Source: CBFGRU01 sp965651255 (GTDB lineage: Bacteria; Planctomycetota; Phycisphaerae; Phycisphaerales; SM1A02). From it: a stretch of 20,954 nt of DNA. Below the pieces are notes generated by a model. It had not been told where the DNA came from and ran no database searches. It saw only the letters and a list, made by a program, of their open reading frames with translations. Positions 15,805-20,954 of the stretch are shown here, one piece after another; position 1 is the stretch's first letter, and the number at the start of each line of letters is the position of its first letter. The position numbers and the translations under genes were made by a program. Location: assembly GCA_965651255.1 (NCBI GenBank), contig CBFGRU010000023.1, positions 1 to 20,954 of the forward strand. The letters are read 5' to 3'.

Positions 15805-16557
15805 TCAATTCTTTGCGAGTGCCCCGCGGGTCTTTTCCTGAAGAAACAGGATGCGATGGCATGCCGGGCAGCGGACCAGTGCATCCTGCCCTGCCAGAAG
15901 GGAACTGATTGCATTGAGCGGCAGGTGCATGTTACAGGCACCGCAGGCATATTCATGCCGACGACGATCGACCTCTTCCACCTGGGCGAGCGCTTCGCCG
16001 TCGTACTGGTCGGCAAGTGCGTTAAACAGCGCGCATTCCTCCGCAGGAACGCATGAGGCAGCGGCTTCGCGCTCGCGCTTCAGTTCATCCAGTCGTTCGC
16101 CGACTTCACCTTCACGCTCATCGTACTGCTTCTGCGCATGATCTCGAAGCTTGGTGATTTCGGTAATCTCGGCTTCGATTGATGTGAGTGTCGTCTCGAC
16201 CTCTTCCGCTCGCTCCATTTCCTCGAGTGCGGCCGTCTCGTGAACAGACTTCTGGTCTTTCAGCGTGTTCAGTTCGTTCAGCAGCGCGGAGTACTGCTTG
16301 TTGGTGGCAGCCCGATTCAGGTCCTCGCGGAGCTTGGCCATGCGCTCATCGGTTGTTCGCACCTCGTTCTCGAACCCGGCGATCTTGGCGCGCAGTTGAC
16401 GACGTCGCGTCTCCATTTCTTTCTTCTGCTGCATGACCGCATCGAGCTTGCGCTGCTGCGCATCGAGGTAGCGCTTGGCGGTATCGAGGCGTGATTGCAG
16501 CCCTCGTACCTGTGAATCAACTTGAAAGAGGGTCAACAGTTGATCGAGCAAACTCAT
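15805..16557 (-). CDS. Coiled-coil protein with C4 zinc ribbon (DUF164 / CdsZ-like)
   Basis: A 250-residue protein made of a long charged helical region (about 5-190, rich in Leu, Glu, Lys and Arg with heptad spacing) and a C-terminal zinc ribbon CGAC (C205, C208) and CPAC (C230, C233). This is the layout of the DUF164 family, which includes Chlamydia CT398 (CdsZ) and Helicobacter HP0958, reported to bind other proteins such as RpoN and, for HP0958, flagellin mRNA. The segment NKQYSALLNELNTLK is a conserved turn of the family. Start ATG at 16557 has GGAG (complement of 16564-16567) six bases upstream; the frame continues to 16635 without a better site. It is the last gene of the minus-strand cluster, 77 bases after cdsA. 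The partner in this organism is unknown. Confidence 0.85.
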   Translation of the reverse strand: MSLLDQLLTLFQVDSQVRGLQSRLDTAKRYLDAQQRKLDAVMQQKKEMETRRRQLRAKIAGFENEVRTTDERMAKLREDLNRAATNKQYSALLNELNTLKDQKSVHETAALEEMERAEEVETTLTSIEAEITEITKLRDHAQKQYDEREGEVGERLDELKREREAAASCVPAEECALFNALADQYDGEALAQVEEVDRRRHEYACGACNMHLPLNAISSLLAGQDALVRCPACHRILFLQEKTRGALAKN

Positions 16558-16634
16558 GCAGGTCTCCGCGGTCGTTCTTCCAAGTATAGCCCCGCAAAGA
16601 GGTTGGATAATGAAAACATTGTGTCCGGCTGCCA

Positions 16635-17537
16635 TCAGAATGGTTGCGCCAGGATCCAGTAGGCGATCGGTGCGACCAGGAGCGGTGAATCAAGGACATC
16701 AAGTGCGCCGCCCAGCCCGGGGATGATCGTGGATGAATCCTTTATACCGGCATCGCGCTTAAAGAGACTCATCGTCAGGTCGCCGAGTTGGCCCACGATG
16801 CCGAACATGAACCCGCAGATCAGGCCCAGCAGGGGGGTGATGTGGTCATTGGCGTCCGGCAGCCATCGGCTGGCCAGAGCGAACAGGAGACCCGTGAGCA
16901 TGCTCGTCAGTACGCCTCCGACCAGTCCCTCCACGGTCTTGCCGGGGCTGAGCCAGGGAATGAGCTTGTGTCGTCCGATGAGCCGGCCGGTGAAGTAGGC
17001 ACCGGTATCGCACATCTTGGTGGTCATGATGATGCCGACGATCCACCACGCCGAATGCCATCGTCGAATTGCCAGGAGGAATCCTGCGAGCAGCCCCAGA
17101 TACACGAGCGCAAACACCACTCCACCCGCCGCCGCGACAACGCCCTCGACGTTCTTGTGCCGCGAGAAGGTCAGAATCGCGAGCACGAACACCAGGATCA
17201 TCGCGCTCGAAACAATGGCAATGGCCGGCCCGGCTGGCAATGTGTGCGGCACGACGTAACTGACACTGAGGCCGGTGATTGCCGCCAGGGCGGTCAGCCA
17301 GGTGCGCGACTGCACAGCATTGGCGCGAAAGATGTTCGACAGCTCCGCCGCCGCCAGGGGAAGAATCACGAGGCAGATCCCGAAGAGGACAAGCCCTCGC
17401 GGAAGATGTTCGCGATCGAGAAAGAGTTCTCGCAGCCAGCCGCTCAAGACAACGCGATCAAGCTGGTCATCCAGCCAGATCAGGAGCAGAAAGGCAACGA
17501 TCAGCAGAGGGCCGAAGATAAGTCGGTACTTGAGCAC
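16635..17537 (-). CDS. cdsA: Phosphatidate cytidylyltransferase (CDP-diacylglycerol synthase)
   Basis: A 300-residue polytopic inner-membrane enzyme that makes CDP-diacylglycerol from CTP and phosphatidic acid, the precursor of all anionic phospholipids. Several hydrophobic helices fill the first 160 residues. CDTGAYFTGRLIGRHKL (from C176) and SPGKTVEG (197-204) are family motifs. The C-terminal signature reads SLFKRDAGIKDSS (257-269), then PGLGG (273-277) and DVLDS (280-284). The standard form has PGHGG and DRxDS, so a His and an Arg are replaced by Leu and Val here. I believe this variant recurs in planctomycetes, and nothing else suggests a dead enzyme. Start is GTG at 17537, with no clear Shine-Dalgarno; the rhodanese gene ends 21 bases upstream. 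Confidence 0.92.
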   Translation of the reverse strand: MLKYRLIFGPLLIVAFLLLIWLDDQLDRVVLSGWLRELFLDREHLPRGLVLFGICLVILPLAAAELSNIFRANAVQSRTWLTALAAITGLSVSYVVPHTLPAGPAIAIVSSAMILVFVLAILTFSRHKNVEGVVAAAGGVVFALVYLGLLAGFLLAIRRWHSAWWIVGIIMTTKMCDTGAYFTGRLIGRHKLIPWLSPGKTVEGLVGGVLTSMLTGLLFALASRWLPDANDHITPLLGLICGFMFGIVGQLGDLTMSLFKRDAGIKDSSTIIPGLGGALDVLDSPLLVAPIAYWILAQPF

Positions 17538-17558
17538 GGCCAGAGTGTACCCGGCCGA

Positions 17559-17960
17559 TCAATACCGCGGAACGGACCGGTCAACTGCTCGCGACCAGAG
17601 ATCAATCCCGCCCGCGACGGACCGGACATCGTCAAACCCCTGTTCGCGCAGAAACGCCGCGACCTGAAGTGACCGTCGGCCGTGATGGCAAATGACGAAG
17701 ATCGGGCGGTCCACGTGGGCGGTCAGATCCGGCAGGTGGGCCGCGATTTCACCCATCGAGATGCGCAAACAGCCCGGAATCGATGCGATCGCCCACTCAT
17801 CCGGCTCACGGCAATCCAGAAGTAAGGGGAGATCACTCTCCGGCGATTCACTCTCATGCAGAGCAAAGTGAGCTGCGCGCGGCGAAACCTCCCACTCATC
17901 ATTCAGTGGATAGCCAATCGGCAGGCCTCGTTCATCAAGCGGGCTGGAAGACATCATCAT
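17559..17960 (-). CDS. Single-domain rhodanese-like protein
   Basis: A 133-residue protein with one rhodanese domain. LLLDCREPDEWAIASIPG (about 46-63) is the conserved first half, and CHHGRRS (91-97) is the active-site loop with catalytic C91, followed by GFDDVRSVAGGIDLW. Such proteins carry sulfur as a persulfide for thiolation or sulfide metabolism; a six-residue loop (CHHGRR) fits a sulfurtransferase, not a phosphatase. The N-terminal 40 residues are an extra segment with no signal peptide, so it should be cytoplasmic. Three ATG codons in a row (17960, 17957, 17954) start the frame; the first overlaps the stop of the upstream lipoprotein gene as ATGA. Confidence 0.9.
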   Translation of the reverse strand: MMMSSSPLDERGLPIGYPLNDEWEVSPRAAHFALHESESPESDLPLLLDCREPDEWAIASIPGCLRISMGEIAAHLPDLTAHVDRPIFVICHHGRRSLQVAAFLREQGFDDVRSVAGGIDLWSRAVDRSVPRY

Positions 17961-18502
17961 TCTTCTGAGTTCGCATCGATGTTGGCTTCGGTTTCCACAT
18001 CAGCCATTCCCGGGGTCGGTGTACGGGCGTATGTTGGTCTGGGCTCGAACTCAACCTCACAGGGCCAGCGCTGGCAAAGGACCATCTGGAACGGGATCAG
18101 CAGAATCGAACCGATCGCATGAGGCGGCGAAAGCAACCCTTCCACAAGGGCGGCGGTGTGGTCACGATCCTCATCAAACACCGAATCCGCGGTGGGATAC
18201 TCACCACGACCCCGGGCAGTTCGCGCGGGAAGCATGTACTCATTGATGTAGTCTGGTTGAACTTCAACCGTGGCGCGCGGGGCAAGGATGACGAGGCGCG
18301 GCCAATCATCGCGCTGATGAGTCGAACCGACCGCCGGTGAGGCCGTCGTACCGCTGTTCAGCAGCGAAGATGCCTCGCCATCCGCGGCAATGAGTGAAGG
18401 GACCGTGTTGTTCAGTGACTTGGTGCAGCCGGTGAGACTGCTGGCAAAGAGAAATAGTGCGACTGCCAGCAGCACGAGCGGCGCGTGGACTCGACAAGAC
18501 AT
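17957..18502 (-). CDS. Lipoprotein of unknown function within the recX-cdsA cluster
   Basis: A 181-residue protein with a type II signal peptide (hydrophobic LVLLAVALFLFASS, then LTGC with C26). The ATG at 18502 is chosen because GGAG lies ten bases upstream and it opens directly on the signal; the frame can be extended to 18598 but that overlaps recX and hides the signal. The mature part has a Ser/Thr/Ala-rich stretch (about 40-62), a strand-like segment WPRLVILAPRATVEVQPDYI (67-86), a hydrophobic segment AIGSILLIPFQMVL (129-142) that could touch the membrane, and an acidic tail. Two Cys residues (143 and 148) could pair. No domain recognised. It starts four bases after the recX stop. Confidence 0.78.
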   Translation of the reverse strand: MSCRVHAPLVLLAVALFLFASSLTGCTKSLNNTVPSLIAADGEASSLLNSGTTASPAVGSTHQRDDWPRLVILAPRATVEVQPDYINEYMLPARTARGRGEYPTADSVFDEDRDHTAALVEGLLSPPHAIGSILLIPFQMVLCQRWPCEVEFEPRPTYARTPTPGMADVETEANIDANSEE

Positions 18503-18506
18503 CAGG

Positions 18507-19202
18507 TCAGCACTCCGAAACAGGGGCCAGGTCAAGGTCTTCAAGTGTAGCGGTGATCGTTTCTTCATCGAAGCCCCGGCGATGCAGTCGCCCGGCAAGC
18601 CGTCGGGCCGCCGTCTGCAGGGGCAGGTTCTTCAGCTTCTTCAGCTCCTGTGATGCGAAGCGTCGCGCTGCATCAGCGGGTGATTCCTGCTCCTCCGCAA
18701 CGGCCCGGACATTGTCAATGGTGCTGCCATCGATGCCATGCCGGGTGAGTTGCGCTTCGATCAGTCTCGGACCGGCTGGTCGCGTGCGCGTGAGTTCGTG
18801 CAATATCGAATCGGCGAGCGCTTCATCATTCAGCCACCCTTCGCTTTCCAGGTCGCTCAGCAGCGCATCCACCACGGTTGCATCTGCTTCGACCTGTTCA
18901 ACCAACTTGGCGCGAAGGGTCGCGCGCGAATACGCCCGCCTGCCCAGGATCTGCAGCGCTTTCCTGCGAAGGGCAGCCCGGCGCAACACCGCTTCAATGC
19001 GATCGTACAGCTCGCGGTTCCACGGCATCGCGGCCGTGAGTTTCAGCTCATTGACTTCCGACAATGAAAGCTGCGCGATCGCGCGCCCGTTCACACTGAG
19101 TCGGCGATAGTTCGGATCCTTCGGATGCGGCTGGATGTCATCCAGACAGCCGTCTATGTCATCATCTGAGGCCGCCAGGAATCGGGAACGAATCGCACTC
19201 AT
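18507..19202 (-). CDS. recX: RecX-family regulator of RecA
   Basis: A 231-residue protein built of three-helix repeats, the RecX fold, which binds in the groove of RecA filaments and restrains recombination and the SOS response. Repeat-like units are RRKALQILGRRAYSRATLRAKL ending in DLESEGWLNDEALADSIL (about 79-134), GPRLIEAQLTRHGIDGSTID (144-163), and RRLAGRLHRRGFDEETITATL (200-220). A strand-rich N-terminal stretch (about 32-58, RRLSVNGRAIAQLSLSEVNEL) precedes them, common in longer RecX proteins. recA is not in the window; in many bacteria recX follows recA, so this is a separated copy. Its ATG overlaps the stop of the TPR gene (TCAT at 19199-19202 on the plus strand). Confidence 0.88.
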   Translation of the reverse strand: MSAIRSRFLAASDDDIDGCLDDIQPHPKDPNYRRLSVNGRAIAQLSLSEVNELKLTAAMPWNRELYDRIEAVLRRAALRRKALQILGRRAYSRATLRAKLVEQVEADATVVDALLSDLESEGWLNDEALADSILHELTRTRPAGPRLIEAQLTRHGIDGSTIDNVRAVAEEQESPADAARRFASQELKKLKNLPLQTAARRLAGRLHRRGFDEETITATLEDLDLAPVSEC

Positions 19203-19510
19203 GACAACTCGTCCAGATATCCCATGAGTTCACTCAGCGCATGCTGCTCTCCCGCGGCGCGAGCACGGTCGATCCCCAGCCGAAGCGTGGTGCATGCATC
19301 GAGCACCTGGTCCTGCGCTTCGAGCGCCTTGGCCTTGTGGAAATACGCATAGTGGTAATCCGGATCCGCGGCGAGCGCACGGTCGTACCACTCCACGGCC
19401 TGAACATACTCCTCGCGTTTGGCGTATTCCTGCGCGAGACTGTAGAGGCAGAACGGATCATTCGGCTCCGCCGCCAGCAGCTTCTTCAGTTGATCGACGC
19501 GATCGGTCAT
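19199..19510 (-). CDS. Small TPR protein heading the recX-cdsA cluster
   Basis: A 103-residue protein with about two tetratricopeptide units: DPFCLYSLAQEYAKREEYVQ continuing to AVEWYDRALAADP (18-50), and YHYAYFHKAKALEAQDQVLDA continuing to CTTLRLGIDRARAAG (52-87). TPRs are scaffolds for protein contacts. I chose ATG at 19510 because MTDRVDQLKKLLAAEPND is the usual opening of similar small TPR proteins; the frame runs back to 19687, where residues MSRVAWLSVAACLLSG look signal-like but lie antisense to the start of the next gene. The Shine-Dalgarno is poor for either choice. The stop overlaps the recX start as ATGA. Confidence 0.78.
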   Translation of the reverse strand: MTDRVDQLKKLLAAEPNDPFCLYSLAQEYAKREEYVQAVEWYDRALAADPDYHYAYFHKAKALEAQDQVLDACTTLRLGIDRARAAGEQHALSELMGYLDELS

Positions 19511-19545
19511 GGTTTCATCGTAGACCTGCCATCCCGATAAAAGGC

Positions 19546-20583
19546 ATGCCGCCACACTCAACCATGCAACCCGGCTCATCATCCGCGTCATCCGTTCTCG
19601 GTTCACATCAGCGCCCGCCGGCTGCACGCTGGCTCGCCCGGCTGGTGCTGGTGGCGTGCGTTGTGAATATGGCATGTTCGAGTTCATGGCTGTGGGCAGA
19701 TCGCTATCCGCTCGAATTGCTCACGCACTTCCAATGGCAGTACTTCCTTGCCGGCGTGACCGGTCTGATCCTGTTGCTGCTTCTGCGTCGGCCGCGCATG
19801 TCAATGATCGGTGTTGTGGCTGTACTTATGCCCGGCCTGACCCTGCTGCCATACTCGCCGCTCGGGCGCGGGGTGACGGCTCGGCAGGCCGTCGCCGATG
19901 AATCACATCCGACACTCCGCATCATGCTGGCCAACGTCCTCACGCACAATCGTCGTGTTGACGACTTGCTGGTCCAGATGACCGAGTTTGATCCCGACAT
20001 CGTTGTTCTGCAGGAGATTGATCGCTGGTGGGTTGAGGCGCTGGAAGACACCGAGTCGGCGTACCCCTACCGGGCGGTTGAACCACGGGCCGACAACTTC
20101 GGGCTGCTGGTTCTCAGCCGCATTCCAATGGCTGATGTCGAGCTGTTCCACGGCGAAGCCGCTCGCTTACCCAGCGCGGTCGCATCATTCGTGCTCGATG
20201 GTCGACCTCTTCGCATGGCAACGACCCACCCTTTACCACCGATGGGGGTACGAAATCAGTCATCGCGCGATGCCCAACTGCGCCGGGTCAAGGCGCATCT
20301 GTGCCGTGAACGTGAACTTGATGATCCGCTCATTCTGATCGGTGATCTGAACACCACGCCATGGTCGCCCATCTATCGAGAGGTCGTCTCCGCGCTCCAT
20401 CTGCGGAACGCGCGCGAAGGGCGTGGCGTCCTCCCGACCTGGCCGACCCATCTCCCCGGCATCCTTCGTATCCCGATCGATCACATTCTGCTCACCGATG
20501 ACTTCGTGGTCGAACAGTTCCGACTTGGGGAAGAGTTCGGCTCCGACCACCTGCCGGTCTTCGTGGAGGTGAGCTGGCGCTGA
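19546..20583 (+). CDS. Membrane-anchored endonuclease/exonuclease/phosphatase (EEP) family protein
   Basis: A 345-residue protein (from ATG 19546; ATG 19564 is an equal alternative and neither has a strong ribosome site). Three hydrophobic segments come first (about 29-50, 65-80 and 86-103), then a soluble EEP domain. Catalytic landmarks are N130 in RIMLANV, E157 in VVLQEID, H228 in TTHPLP, D267 and N269 in IGDLNTTPWS, D312-H313 in IDHIL and D334-H335 in GSDHLP. This DNase I-like fold hydrolyses phosphodiesters or phosphomonoesters in nucleic acids, lipids or sugar phosphates. With three helices the catalytic domain probably lies outside the cytoplasm, which points away from DNA repair. It is divergent from the TPR-recX cluster with only 35 bases between the chosen starts. 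Confidence 0.85.
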   Translation: MPPHSTMQPGSSSASSVLGSHQRPPAARWLARLVLVACVVNMACSSSWLWADRYPLELLTHFQWQYFLAGVTGLILLLLLRRPRMSMIGVVAVLMPGLTLLPYSPLGRGVTARQAVADESHPTLRIMLANVLTHNRRVDDLLVQMTEFDPDIVVLQEIDRWWVEALEDTESAYPYRAVEPRADNFGLLVLSRIPMADVELFHGEAARLPSAVASFVLDGRPLRMATTHPLPPMGVRNQSSRDAQLRRVKAHLCRERELDDPLILIGDLNTTPWSPIYREVVSALHLRNAREGRGVLPTWPTHLPGILRIPIDHILLTDDFVVEQFRLGEEFGSDHLPVFVEVSWR

Positions 20584-20600
20584 GAGTGAAGTTCATCGTG

Positions 20601-20954
20601 CTACGCCGCGACGGGTTGCACCATCTCCGGGACCAGCCCGCGAATGCGCGTGGCGATCTCAATGGGATCCTTTCCGCGCGCACGCGGATCGAGTTGCCGC
20701 AGCACGCGGTGAATGTCCGCCTCGGTCGGTTCGGGAAGTGACCAGATGTGAATATCCGGATGGCGCGTCGGACGAAGTGCTTCTACATCACGGGAGAGTT
20801 CCTCGAAGAGCTTCTCACCCGGCCTTGCACCGGTGATTGCAATTCGCATGCTGCCGGCTCGTGCAGGGGTCGGTTCACCGTCAATAATCGGTTCCAGCCC
20901 ATGCATCCGGCAGAATCGCGCTGCCAATTCGACGATGCGCACCGGGTCGCCCAT
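20601..20954 (-). CDS. C-terminal part of a CapD/FlaA1-type nucleotide-sugar dehydratase/epimerase
   Basis: The frame is open to the window edge, so the N-terminal part with membrane helices and NAD-binding fold is not seen; the ATG at 20954 is very likely internal. MGDPVRIVELAARFCRMHGL followed by ITGARPGEKLFEEL is the characteristic end of polysaccharide-biosynthesis proteins of the CapD/WbpM/FlaA1 family, which make 4-keto-6-deoxy sugars from UDP-GlcNAc for surface polysaccharides or glycans. The last 117 residues include a helical tail ending in VQPVAA. Its stop is 17 bases from the stop of the converging EEP gene. The visible part cannot tell short (FlaA1) from long membrane (WbpM) forms. 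Confidence 0.88.
   Translation of the reverse strand: MGDPVRIVELAARFCRMHGLEPIIDGEPTPARAGSMRIAITGARPGEKLFEELSRDVEALRPTRHPDIHIWSLPEPTEADIHRVLRQLDPRARGKDPIEIATRIRGLVPEMVQPVAA

Noticed and set aside
16788..17672. 294-codon plus-strand frame antisense to cdsA and the rhodanese gene
   Set aside because: The product is a hydrophilic mix of Glu, Gln, His and Arg mirroring hydrophobic codons of CdsA; no start signal.

Overview
The window is GC-rich bacterial chromosomal DNA, densely coded on both strands, with no RNA genes, insertion sequences, phage genes or CRISPR arrays that I could see. The best guess for the host is a Gram-negative-type bacterium of the Planctomycetota, perhaps Phycisphaerae. 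This rests on weak signs. There is a two-partner secretion pair, so an outer membrane. There are two lipoprotein signal peptides. CdsA has its usual PGHGG..DR signature changed to PGLGG..DV, a form I associate with planctomycetes. A one-page TPR protein resembles planctomycete ones. No rRNA or marker gene is present to settle the host.

Layout from left to right. 1-201 is the 3' end of an S9-type peptidase, converging on a metallophosphoesterase (187-1134, minus). A GabD-type aldehyde dehydrogenase (1213-2694, minus) is divergent from a secreted alpha/beta hydrolase (2784-4355, plus). A class I CPD photolyase (4388-5815, minus) is translationally coupled to an uncharacterised four-helix membrane protein (5812-6261, minus). 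A small lipoprotein (6511-6825, minus) faces away from the main feature of the window, a two-partner secretion locus. In that locus tpsB (7251-9167) encodes an outer-membrane POTRA/beta-barrel transporter, and tpsA (9236-12967) encodes a 1243-residue filamentous-haemagglutinin-like exoprotein. It ends in a clear intrinsic terminator at about 13007-13062. argG and argH follow, overlapping by one base.

A compact minus-strand cluster fills 15805-19510, in transcription order: TPR protein, recX, lipoprotein, rhodanese, cdsA and a coiled-coil zinc-ribbon protein. Most junctions overlap or are only a few bases apart. A membrane-anchored endonuclease/exonuclease/phosphatase-fold protein (19546-20583, plus) is divergent from it. 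The window closes inside the C-terminus of a CapD/FlaA1-type nucleotide-sugar dehydratase (20601-20954, minus).

The genes are mostly housekeeping. The parts worth a second look are the TPS locus, the 425-base control region ahead of it (three dyad symmetries and a TATAGT hexamer), the internal repeats, glycine-rich hinge and unrecognised C-terminal domain of TpsA, and the two coupled clusters with uncharacterised members.
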